Of a DNA stretch of 64,000 nucleotides, positions 54,488-64,000 are shown one piece after another (within the stretch, counting starts at the first letter, position 1; every line of letters starts with the position of its first letter). The stretch is from Prostheceraeus crozeri. Lineage: Eukaryota > Platyhelminthes > Polycladida > Euryleptidae. The notes beneath the pieces are model-generated. The model did no database searches. It saw nothing but the letters and a program-made list of their open reading frames with translations, and was not told where the DNA came from. The DNA is taken from NCBI GenBank assembly GCA_907163375.1, contig CAJQUW010003455.1, positions 248,001 through 312,000 of the forward strand. The letters run 5' to 3'. The translations under genes were made by a program, and so were the position numbers.

Positions 54488-54550
54488 CGACATTTTCTTC
54501 CTGAAAATATTGAGGCTTACCTTGTCTTGTACTACAACAGCAGTGATTAA
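54488..54550 (+). pseudogene. hAT transposase, part 3 (last 20 codons)
   Basis: RHFLPENIEAYLVLYYNSSD and a stop complete the hAT C-terminus after the second insertion. The match to the family ending (LVLYYN) confirms that 41915-54550 was once a single gene. Confidence 0.9.
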
Positions 54551-54824
54551 TCGACGTTTGTCTTGTGAACTTATTTTTTTAGTTGGTATGAATTTTTTTT
54601 TGTATGACGTGAACATATGTTGTTAAATGAACGCTAGTTACCTATTTTTCATTTGAATAGAACACATTCAAACGGGCATACACGTACATATCAACTTTTT
54701 AGCCATGATTGCCATTATCTGTTGCTATTTGACCCATAACATTTATTTCAAGCTATTCAGGGGCTTTTATTGCAACTTTTTGAATTTTAAGTGCAATTTT
54801 TGAAGATTTTTAATGCAACTTTGG
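54551..54824. other. hAT 3' flank, no gene
   Basis: Nothing was recognised. Confidence 0.4.
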
Positions 54825-54934
54825 GTTGCCCTACTAATGACCAAAGAAAGCAGCTTGGTGTGTAGATTTTCATGAACATGTTGCCCTACTAATGACCAAA
54901 GAAAGCAGCTTGGTGTGTACATTTTCATGAACAT
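54825..54934. repeat. 55-bp tandem duplication, two units
   Basis: gttgccctactaatgaccaa starts units at 54825 and 54880, which are nearly identical. Confidence 0.95.
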
Positions 54935-55469
54935 AGGGTAGACGCCATATTCGAAATGTAGTGTAAATAATTTGCTGTTCATATCCAACGTTTTCCTGGG
55001 CAAAAAGGGTCAGTAGTAGACGGGCAAAATGGGTCAATTCAATGAGGTGACCGTCTTGCCCTATTGCAGTCTTACGTGCTTTAGGCTGACGAATGCAACT
55101 AATTTATTCTTATAATTCGTTTATACGAGTACAAAGAATAAATAAATATAACAGAGTACAAATTCTTGCAATTCGCGTGCGTAATACGCATGGATATATA
55201 CATTTAATAACCCCTTCGGTGCTGAAACGATTTTGAAGTGGTCACCGTAGGTCGCCATAATTCCCTCATTTGGTGCAATTAACTATGTACAGGACGTAAA
55301 GGTTACCGTACGTCTTAGCGCTCTTTGTCAACGTAAATAACCCTCACGCCTTAGGATCAAAAGGGTTAATAACCATCGATGATAATATGACCTTATTAGC
55401 CTACGTACAATATGCCTACAAATCATTCTTACTTGAGAAGTAAAAGAAGGTCAGTTTTGTTTCCAAGTG
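54935..55469. other. no gene; small MITE-like stretch at 54935-55068
   Basis: tagggtagacg and cgtcttgcccta look like imperfect inverted tips with TA flanks around ~130 bp. The motif gggcaaaaagggtcag/gggcaaaatgggtca is repeated inside. The rest leads up to the second pogo gene. Confidence 0.35.
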
Positions 55470-55500
55470 ATGGTATACACTTACAAGCGTAAGAGTGACA
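55470..55500 (+). pseudogene. pogo transposase 2, first ten codons
   Basis: MVYTYKRKSD is the typical start of a pogo-family protein. It is cut here by a foldback element and continues at 60392 with RCNSYSEESLRTAI. Confidence 0.85.
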
Positions 55501-57955
55501 CGTGTGTGAAGTTAGCACCGCCACTCAGCACCGCCATCTTGAAAATGAAATGTGCCACTCAAATAAACCTAACAGATCCATGCATTTGGTGTGTGCCAGC
55601 ATGTGCCACCCATTATTTTTAAAGAATTCCTCCTAGTTTAGGAGAAATCGCCGGTTGAAAGTTCGACAAGGCGGTGATGTGAAGTTAGCACCGCCACAAA
55701 ATTTTTTTTCCAAAATACACAATCAAAACATACGAAACACGCACAACAGATAGAAGACCATCAAAAACATTGTGCCAGCAAGTTTCAGCACCTAACTCCC
55801 CGTACTTCCGGAGAAATCAGTCCCCGAAACCACAAAATGGCGGTGATGTGAAGTTAGCACCGCCACTGAAGTCTTTTTTTAAAATACGCAAATAAAACAC
55901 GCGAGACAAGTACAACTGAGAGATGATCATCAAAAACATTGTGCCAGCAAGTTTCTTCTCCTAAGACGCCGTACTTGTGGAGAAATTAGTCCCCGAAAGC
56001 TCAATGCGCTGGCGGTGATGTGAAGTTGGCACCGCCATCTTGAAAAATGCATGTGCCAGTCAAACCAACGATCAGAATCGATCTAGATGGAGTGTGCCAG
56101 CATGTGCCACTCATTTCTTTCACGAAAATCCCACCAGATCCGGTGGAAAACCAACCCGAAAGCTCAATGGCGGTGATGTGAAGTTGGCACCGCCATCTTG
56201 AAAAATGCATGTGCCAGTCAAACCAACGATCAGAATCGATCTAGATGGAGTGTGCCAGCATGTGCCACTCACTATTTTGAAAGAATTCCGCTTAGTTTAG
56301 GAAAAATCGATGCTCGAAAGTTCGACATGGCGGTGATGTGAAGTTAGCACCGCCACTAAAATTTTTTTTCCAAAATACACAATCAAAACATACGAAACAC
56401 GCACAACAGATAGAAGACCATCAAAAACATTGTGCCAGCAAGTTTCAGCACCTAACTCCCCGTACTTCCGGAGAAATCAGTCCCCGAAACCACAAAATGG
56501 CGGTGATGTGAAGTTAGCACCGCCACAAAATTTTTTTTCCAAAATACACAATCAAAACATACGAAACACGCACAACAGATAGAAGACCATCAAAAACATT
56601 GTGCCAGCAAGTTTCAGCACCTAACTCCCCGTACTTCCGGAGAAATCAGTCCCCGAAACCACAAAATGGCGGTGATGTGAAGTTAGCACCGCCACTGAAG
56701 TCTTTTTTTAAAATACGCAAATAAAACACGCGAGACAAGTACAACTGAGAGATGATCATCAAAAACATTGTGCCAGCAAGTTTCTTCTCCTAAGACGCCG
56801 TACTTGTGGAGAAATTAGTCCCCGAAAGCTCAATGCGCTGGCGGTGATGTGAAGTTGGCACCGCCATCTTGAAAAATGCATGTGCCAGTCAAACCAACGA
56901 TCAGAATCGATCTAGATGGAGTGTGCCAGCATGTGCCACTCATTTCTTTCACGAAAATCCCACCAGATCCGGTGGAAAACCAACCCGAAAGCTCAATGGC
57001 GGTGATGTGAAGTTGGCACCGCCATCTTGAAAAATGCATGTGCCAGTCAAACCAACGATCAGAATCGATCTAGATGGAGTGTGCCAGCATGTGCCACTCA
57101 CTATTTTGAAAGAATTCCGCTTAGTTTAGGAAAAATCGATGCTCGAAAGTTCGACATGGCGGTGATGTGAAGTTAGCACCGCCACTAAAATTTTTTTTCC
57201 AAAATACACAATCAAAACATACGAAACACGCACAACAGATAGAAGACCATCAAAAACATTGTGCCAGCAAGTTTCAGCACCTAACTCCCCGTACTTCCGG
57301 AGAAATCAGTCCCCGAAACCACAAAATGGCGGTGATGTGAAGTTAGCACCGCCACAAAATTTTTTTTCCAAAATACACAATCAAAACATACGAAACACGC
57401 ACAACAGATAGAAAACCATCAAAAACATTGTGCCAGCAAGTTTCAGCACCTAACTCCCCGTACTTCCGGAGAAATCAGTCCCCGAAACCACAAAATGGCG
57501 GTGATGTGAAGTTAGCACCGCCACTGAAGTCTTTTTTTAAAATACGCAAATAAAACACGCGAGACAAGTACAACTGAGAGATGATCATCAAAAATATTGT
57601 GCCATCAAGTTTCTTCTCCTAAGATGCCGTGCTTGTTGAAACCAAAATGACCGTGCTGCAGTCACCGAAATCACTATTTTGCGGTGATGTGAAGTTGGCA
57701 CCGCCATCTTGAAAAATGCATGTGCCAGTCAAACCAACGATCAGAATCGATCGAGATGGAGTGTGCCAGCATGTGCCACCCGCTATTTTGAAAGAGTTCC
57801 GCTTAGTTTAGGAAAAATCGATGCTCGAAAGTTCGACATGGCGGTGATGTGAAGTTAGCACCGCCACTAAAATTTTTTTTCCAAAATACACAATCAAAAC
57901 ATACGAAACACGCATAACAGATAGAAGACCATCAAAAACATTGTGCCAGCAATTA
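55501..57955 (+). repeat. foldback left arm: 14 hairpin-headed units
   Basis: Hairpin motifs at about 55670, 55839, 56011, 56169, 56330, 56499, 56668, 56840, 56998, 57158, 57327, 57497, 57679 and 57839. At least four unit types follow one another in a repeated order, giving a higher-order period of 829 bp (56011 to 56840). Confidence 0.95.
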
Positions 57956-59034
57956 ATTGTGTTATAAAACCAGCCCTTCGACTGATGTTTTTCAAAACCT
58001 CGATGGGCATCCATCCTCAAGAATACTGGGATTTCCTCAATTTTATAAGAATCTGTTTCCACTGTAGGTTAGAACCTACTCTATGGTTTGAACGATGTAG
58101 TTTGATAATTCCTTTCCAAAAATATTGCGCACTTTGGAAAGCATAAAGCAAGTATATTAGGATATCCCATATATCCCTACTCTATGTTCGAAAGCACCAC
58201 AAAATCAATTGAGCATCATGCTTCTTCGATGAAGCAGTCTGACAACGCTGGAAATATGCCCTTCGATCTCCTAATGCTATTGTTTCAATTGTTCATCAAG
58301 ATCATCAAATGTGATAAAGATGTACGCACATCATGACACTAATAATGATGATTGTAGATATTGCCAACATTGTTTTCTATCAATGTTTCAATTGACTTCA
58401 AGAATTTCTGATTCACTGGATGTGCAAGCATACTCAAAATTGAAGGGATATTGAGACTCATATACTTCATATGATTTAGCTGGAAGTCACAAAATCTAAT
58501 CTATTCCTAGGGTATTTTCATTATTTCATAAACACATTTATTTAATCATTCTTGTTTTAAGTTGTACAGGCTGTAATTAATCGCATGCCGTGAATCTATT
58601 TTCTACGGCAAACAAATGAAAATGTTTATCGATATATTGATCATATGGTAACCGAAATCTGACCAATCATGGGACGTCGTTAGTCCTAAAATGAAAAATT
58701 CAAACCATTACCAATAGCTTTGCCGTTGGAAGTCGTGAACTGTCCTTCATGCGGGGAAAAATTAACAAATTGCATGCTATTCATAAATGGCCTTTAATAA
58801 GAAAGTAAGTCTTCCTAGCTATGTCATTGCATACACTCGTCAAATGCCTTCACTGACTTACAGAGTTTTGAACAAACTAACAGCTTCAGCTTTCTGTTAA
58901 CAGTTCAGGCACATGACGGTATTCACCTGTCCAGATATTCGTATTCGCATTGACATCTGTATAGCCAGTAAGCAAACGGTTTAATGTTCAAGAGGAAAAT
59001 TTTACAATACCTCCATTGAGTGGTCCCAATTTTG
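57956..59034. other. foldback centre, no gene
   Basis: Unique AT-rich sequence. The open frame at 57943-58146 starts in the repeat arm and has no recognisable domain. Confidence 0.5.
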
Positions 59035-60380
59035 GAAAAAACATTCAGTGGCGATGCCAACTTCACATCACCGCCATTGAGCTTTCGTGTTGGTTTTCCA
59101 CCGACTGAGGTGGGATTTTTCTGAAATCATGCTGGCACACTCCATCTCGGTTTGACTGACACATGCATTTTTCAAGATGGCGGTGCCAACTTCACATCAC
59201 CGCAAAATAGTGATTTCGGTGACTGCAGCACGGTCATTTTGGTTTCACCATGCACGGCGTCTTGGGAGCAGAAACTTGATGGCACAATGTTTTTGATGAT
59301 CATCTCTCAGTTGTACTTGTCTCGCGTGTTTTATTTGCGTATTTTAAAAAAGACTTCAGCGGCGGTGCTAACTTCACATCACCGCCATTTTGTGGTTTCG
59401 GGGACTGATTTCTCCGGAAGTACGGGGATTTAGGTGCTGAAACTTGCTGGCACAATGTTTTTGATGGTTTTCTATCTGTTGTGCGTGTTTCGTATGTTTT
59501 GATTGTGTATTTTGGAAAAAAATTTTAGTGGCGGTGCTAACTTCACATCACCACCATTGAGCTTTCGGGTTGGTTTTCCACCGGATCTGGTGGGATTTTC
59601 GTGAAAGAAATGAGTGGCACATGCTGGCACACTCCATCTAGATCGATTCTGATCGTTGGTTTGACTGGCACATGCATTTTTCAAGATGGCGGTGCCAACT
59701 TCACATCACCGCCATTGAGCTTTCGGGTTGGGTTTCCACCGGATCTGGTGGGATTTTCGTGAAAGAAATGAGTGGCACATGCTGGCACACTCCATCTAGA
59801 TCGATTCTGATCGTTGGTTTGACTGGCACATGCATTTTTCAAGATGGCGGTGCCAACTTCACATCACCGCCAGCGCATTGAGCTTTCGGGGACTAATTTC
59901 TCCACAAGTACGGCGTCTTAGGAGAAGAAACTTGCTGGCACAATGTTTTTGATGATCATCTCTCAGTTGTACTTGTCTCGCGTGTTTTATTTGCGTATTT
60001 TAAAAAAAGACTTCAGTGGCGGTGCTAACTTCACATCACCGCCATTTTGTGGTTTCGGGGACTGATTTCTCCGGAAGTACGGGGAGTTAGGTGCTGAAAC
60101 TTGCTGGCACAATGTTTTTGATGGTCTTCTATCTGTTGTGCGTGTTTCGTATGTTTTGATTGTATTTTGGAAAAAAAATTTTAGTGGCGGTGCTAACTTC
60201 ACATCACCGCCATGTCGAACTTTCAACCAGCGATTTCTCCTAAACTAGGAGGAATTCTTTAAAAATAATGGGTGGCACATGCTGGCACACACCAAATGCA
60301 TGGATCTGTTAGGTTTATTTGAGTGGCACATTCCATTTTCAAGATGGCGGTGCTGAGTGGCGGTGCTAACTTCACACACG
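59035..60380 (-). repeat. foldback right arm: 8 hairpin-headed units
   Basis: Inverse-orientation units with the hairpin at about 59050, 59178, 59360, 59530, 59688, 59846, 60018 and 60186. Shorter than the left arm, so the two arms have expanded or contracted independently. Confidence 0.95.
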
Positions 60381-60391
60381 TAAGAGTGACA

Positions 60392-61546
60392 GGTGTAATT
60401 CCTACAGTGAGGAATCGTTAAGGACTGCTATAAACGATATCAAGAATGGCGGAATATCTATTAGAGCAGCTGCTGCTCGTTGTAATATACCAAACACTAC
60501 ATTGCAAAGGCATCGCAAGAATGACTCTTCCGATATTCGTTTGGGTCGGTTTAGACCGGTTTTTTCTTAAGAGGAAGAAACTATGTTAGTCCAGTACTTG
60601 AAAGAGATGGATATGCGGTTTTTCGGATTGACGAGAGCCGAACTTAGATTCTTGGGCGCCAATTTGCTGAGGATAAACAAATTGAACACCCATTCAATAG
60701 TTCAGGAGCAGGAGATCAGTGGCTGAAAGGATTCTTAACAAGAAATAGAGAGTTGACTATACGAACTCCTGAAGCTACCAGTATTTCTCGAGCAGAGGGT
60801 TTTAATAAAGTGGCAGTAGACAACTTCTTTGGTTTATTGGAGGATGCGTTTATACCGACAGCTTCATGTGTGTGGAACATGGACGAGACCGGAGTGCGCA
60901 CTTCGTCGATCAGACCACCCAAAATAATTTCTGTGAAAGGAAAGAAGCAGGTTGGAAGTATAGCTAATAGTGAACGCGGTCAAGTGATAACAGCAATTGT
61001 CGCTTGCAATGCTCCAGCAGATAGTATTGCGATGTCATCGGTCAATGGATGGACCAACAACGAAATCTTCAGGGAATGGATGAAGCATTTCATCAACTTT
61101 GCTGCCCCAAGCAAGGGTAAACCGGTGCTGCTCATCCTAGATAATCACGAGTCACATAAAGATAATGGTATCACAGTGCTTTCAATTCCACCGCACACTT
61201 CACATAAATTACAGCCCCCCCCCCAATGTTATGACCACTGTCCTCATGTTATGAGCGCGCAATTTTTGCTTGGACTAAGCAACATCCACATAGAACGATG
61301 CAGCATTATGATGTAGCACGTGTTTTTGGCAATGCCTACACACAAGCATGCAACCCACAGAACGCCATTTCTGGTTTCAGAAAGACCGGTATCTACCAAT
61401 TGAATCCTTTAGCATTTGATGACAGTGAGTTCTTGCCAAACATCGAACCAATGACTATCTCACCGGAAGCAACCCTCATGAAAATATCTCGTGAAATTTC
61501 AAGAGAATTTGCTCCTATACCTGGAATTACACGAGCATTTTATTAG
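60392..61546 (+). pseudogene. pogo transposase 2, remainder, broken
   Basis: Continues the gene at 55470: psq helix-turn-helix (INDIKNGGISIRAAAARCNI, PNTTLQRHRKN), then several frame changes through the second DNA-binding region. Next is an open stretch from 60753 with TIRTPEATSISRAEGFNKVA, WNMDETGVRTS (first Asp), LLILDNHESHKDNG (second Asp) and SIPPHTSHKLQP. A run of nine C follows at about 61208, where the frame is lost, and the C-terminal block NAISGFRKTGIYQLNPLAFD ends at 61546. Related to but diverged from the pogo at 44518. Confidence 0.85.
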
Positions 61547-61554
61547 ATCTGATA

Positions 61555-62120
61555 TAATTTCACGAGCAATTGCGCCTATAAAGGAATTAGACGCGCATTT
61601 TTCTAAATCTCCAATAATATCATGAGCAATTACTCTTGTAAATTGCGCGTGTAACTATTTTCAAGAGCATTCACCTGTAATTTTGCGCGTATAACTGTTT
61701 CAAGAGCAATGTTTTGCGCGTATAACTATTTTCAAGAGCATTCTCCTGTAATATGATGAGCATTTTGCGCGTATAACTGTTTCAAGAGCAATATTTTGCG
61801 CGTATAACTATTTTCAAGAGCATTCTCCTGTAATATGATGAGCATTTTGTGCGTATAACTGTTTCAAGAGCAATATTTTGCGCGTATAACTATTTTCAAG
61901 AGCATTCTCCTGTAATTTTGTGCGTATAACTGTTTCAAGAGCAATAGTTTGCGCGTATAACTATTTTCAAGAGCATTCTCTTGTAATATGATGAGCATTT
62001 TGCGCGTATAACTGTTTCAAGAGCAATAGTTTGCGTGTATATTTTCAAGAGCATTCTCCTGTAATATGATGAGCATTTTGTGCCTATAACTAACTGTTTC
62101 AGGAGCATTTCAAACGCACC
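61555..62120. repeat. ~82-bp tandem array (TTTTGCGCGTATAACTGTTT)
   Basis: About seven units built from two related halves, each with gcgcgtataact and caagagca. The first, more diverged units resemble the last coding bases of the pogo gene just upstream (cacgagcat, caagagaatttgct), so the array may have grown from the gene's end. Confidence 0.85.
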
Positions 62121-62145
62121 GCTCCTTCATGGAATATGATTTAAG

Positions 62146-62530
62146 TTGCATAACTATAAGATGCTGTCAAACATTAAACAGATCGCTTATCACGAGAAGC
62201 ATTTACTGATACAAAATATGTTGTGCACTGGTGTAAGGGCGATAGAACAAAGTTTTGGAGAGAAGGTAACTGAGTGCATCAATCGAGATGAAGTCACTTA
62301 CGTAACAGTGAACTTCCAAAAATATTGCATCAGTAGGAACCGCCATCAATACACGCTTAACATTGGTGAAATGAAAACGGAAACGATGATTCAACATGTG
62401 TCCAACACAAGTGTTACAAAGAAAGTACATCGCTGGACACGGGATACACTCGCTCGCGCCATATACATTGGGGAAACGCGAGTGCGATATCGTCATTATT
62501 CAGGAAAATTCCATACGAGTCACAACTCCG
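62146..62530 (+). CDS. uncharacterised open frame, possible exon
   Basis: Open to 62538 but with a strong splice donor ccg|gtaagt after 62530. It reads AFE-like charged sequence: GVRAIEQSFGEKVTECINRD, EVTYVTVNFQKYCISRN and VHRWTRDTLARAIYIGETRV. I do not recognise a domain. Length and composition are more gene-like than neighbouring chance frames. It could be an exon of a host gene or of a transposon such as the one starting at 62977. Confidence 0.35.
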
Positions 62531-62976
62531 GTAAGTAAAAACAATTTACTTCAATACTGAGCCTGATAAGTTTATCCAATTTTGGTTCCTTTCTGTTTAA
62601 CCTACATGTATGTTTAATTACGGAATAATTTGTTAGTGTAATTTCAGCTACACTTTAATTATAAAATCAAATGTTGGTGTTTTAGTGAACGATTTTCAAG
62701 AAATCTCTTTCATTATCTGAACGTTATCTTACGTGAAGCATAAGATTTTTATTCCATAATCTTTATTGACAATCTACATTTATTACCCGAAACGTTTTAC
62801 ACGAAATTATCCAGAAGTATTAACTCTCACGAAAACAAATATACAAATATATTCATCAAGTTAGTCTTAAGTGATAGTTACAGGAATAGTTCATTATAAT
62901 TATATGAAATATTCATAAATAATAAAATTAATCAATTAATCTCAGAAATAGTTTATAATACGTGTAGTACTTCAAA
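62531..62976. other. no gene; possible intron
   Basis: AT-rich sequence between the possible exon and the next gene. Confidence 0.35.
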
Positions 62977-64000
62977 ATGCCTAGGAGGAAAGATTATCTC
63001 AATTGGATTAGATCAGGAACAGGTGGTAAAGCAAACCAAATTCCTAAGACCACTTTGTGGAGATTGAAAAAAGATCTCACCGACTCCCCCGCAGTGAATG
63101 AAAGTACATCAGGTACATCGCCTGATGGTGTACAGAGTGCACACGAAACCAATGAAGAACATCAGTTTGATCTCGATGATTTTGATGTCACCTTCGAACA
63201 TTTTCAGGATGATATTGATAATGATGAAGATGAACCTGGTCAAGCCAGTCGATTCGACTGTTCGGACAATATCAAATCTGAGTTTTCAGATTCCGAGCCT
63301 CTATATGAATCCAGTTGTATTACTGTCCATCAATTTATGATAGCTTTATTGTCATTCATCTTAGTAGTGAATTTGAGTTATACGGGAATTGAAATTCTTC
63401 TGAAATTTATGAATTTTGTTTTGCCTCGACCTAACAATGTTACGAGGACGAAATATTTCTTTAAGAAGTATTTTAGAAATTTGTATAGAGACTTTGAGGA
63501 GATACACGTTTGTTCAAAATGCCAATCAACATTAGAGCCAGATTCGACATGTCCAACTTGTCAAACTGTTATGACTGATAATTTTCAAAGAAAAAATAAA
63601 TGCTTTTTCTATACGAATGTTCAAGATCAGTTAAAACATGTGATTACAAATTTTCATACATTTTTCAAAAATGCTACAGGTGAGGCTTTTTCTAGAATCT
63701 ATAAAAGTTTTAGAAACAATAAAGTTATATATCCCTATCAACTGATGGCGTTGCTATTTTTAATTCAGCCAAGTCAAGCGCATGGCCAATATTGGCTATT
63801 GTAAATGAACTACCGCAGCGTTTGAAATTTCATAACATCATTCTTTTAGGGATATACTATGGAGACCAAAATCCATCTTTTGATAAATATTTCAAGCCAC
63901 TAATTGATAAATTCAATAGACTGATTTCATCAGGAATTGAAGTAGGCCAAGACATATACCGAATAATACCTATCAATTGTGTAGCAGATTCAGTTGCACG
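62977..64000 (+). pseudogene. CACTA/tnp2-like transposase, copy 3, runs off the window
   Basis: Starts MPRRKDYLNWIRSGTGGKAN with a short basic motif, followed by an acidic region (about 60-110). A Cys-rich site HVCSKCQSTLEPDSTCPTCQ comes next, and NFQRKNKCFFYTNVQDQLKH. A frameshift at about 63700-63745 moves to the frame reading DGVAIFNSAKSSAWPILAIV, NELPQRLKFHNIILLGIYYG and DQNPSFDKYFKPLIDKF, which stays open to the end. The DG / WPIL / GxYYGxxxPS order matches copies 1 and 2. The basic N-terminus and Cys-rich site differ from copies 1 and 2, so it belongs to another branch of the family. Confidence 0.75.

Larger units (their letters stand above)
55501..60380. mobile_element. foldback-type element with long repeat-built arms
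   Basis: Tips cgtgtgtgaagttagcaccg and its exact inverse ending at 60380. The flanks are the perfect 11-bp duplication taagagtgaca (55490-55500 and 60381-60391). Arms are 2.4 kb (left) and 1.3 kb (right) of related ~160-175-bp units in inverted orientation around a unique 1.1-kb centre. Each unit begins with a small hairpin, GGCGGTG-12 nt-CACCGCC. There is no transposase gene. A 9-11-bp duplication and long arms suit a Mutator-related or FB-type non-autonomous element. Confidence 0.95.

Noticed and set aside
54935-55068. Right end of the big hAT element or left end of pogo 2
   Set aside because: The tips are too imperfect and the direct repeats inside are ambiguous. Reported only as a possible small MITE.
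56001-57039. Identical 69-codon minus-strand frames at 56001-56210 and 56830-57039 (also 59672-59881 on plus)
   Set aside because: They are the same repeat unit seen several times and contain the hairpin motif. Identity comes from the repeat, not from coding constraint.
55670-57955. Regularly spaced repeats that might suggest a CRISPR array
   Set aside because: The units are 160-175 bp with mixed types, lie in a mirrored pair of arms and are flanked by an 11-bp target duplication, in clearly animal DNA. They form a foldback element.
57943-58146. 67-codon frame in the foldback centre as a possible transposase remnant
   Set aside because: It begins inside the repeat arm and has no catalytic or DNA-binding motif.
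1-64000. tRNA, rRNA and other structured RNA genes
   Set aside because: No cloverleaf with A and B boxes or conserved rRNA stretch was recognised on either strand by eye. A covariance-model scan would settle it.

Overview
This window is AT-rich animal DNA, most likely from a marine invertebrate; the species cannot be fixed from the sequence alone. The evidence is the mix of repeat families (P element with a THAP transposase, RAG1/Chapaev-like element, hAT, pogo, piggyBac, mariner, animal CACTA-like elements, Penelope-like and CR1-like retroelements, Polinton fragments), the recurring aggcctat motif, and the lack of any bacterial-style operon. I found no convincing host gene, tRNA or rRNA. The window is a graveyard of transposable elements, many inserted into one another.

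Layout. 0.36-3.5 kb: a DNA transposon with perfect 34-bp terminal inverted repeats (TIRs) and a DNXXGQNKN-type transposase with one frameshift. 4.8-5.4 kb: a reverse-transcriptase remnant on the minus strand. 6.6-7.4 kb: a hAT-type C-terminus joined to a coiled coil. 9.2-13.6 kb: a CACTA/tnp2-like transposase gene split by a young Ty3/Gypsy-type LTR element (9.9-12.3 kb). 13.7-15.9 kb: a piggyBac element with TTAA duplications. 16.6-18.2 kb: a second tnp2-like copy. 19.6-20.4 kb: Polinton-type fragments. 20.4-20.9 and 24.2-24.9 kb: two piggyBac fragments. 21.8-22.9 kb: a deleted hAT element with a perfect 8-bp duplication. 25.4-27.0 kb: a LINE fragment. 28.3-31.4 kb: a Penelope-like remnant carrying a MITE and a LINE 3' fragment.

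31.4-38.8 kb: a decayed RAG1/Chapaev-like element with CACGGTG tips, carrying a LINE with an uninterrupted 964-codon ORF2. 39.1-41.3 kb: a minus-strand LINE remnant interrupted by a complete-looking DD41D mariner. 41.9-54.6 kb: a hAT gene broken by two insertions. The first is a pogo element (42.6-47.1 kb, TA duplication). The second is a 6.75-kb RAG1/Chapaev-like element (47.7-54.5 kb, CGAC duplication) that itself holds a P element (47.9-51.5 kb, TAATAATT duplication). Removing each insertion with one target copy restores the hAT reading frame across the joint. 55.5-61.5 kb: a second pogo gene split near codon 10 by a 4.9-kb foldback element with 11-bp duplications and 22 hairpin-headed repeat units. 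61.6-62.1 kb: a tandem array. 63.0-64.0 kb: the start of a third tnp2-like gene, running off the end.

The strongest candidate for something new is the RAG1/Chapaev-like family. The 663-residue intact protein has an N-terminal zinc region resembling RAG1, a D-D-E core resembling RAG1/Transib, and termini CACGGTG that differ by one base from the V(D)J heptamer CACAGTG. The foldback element and the TIR-framed DNXXGQNKN transposase are the next most interesting.
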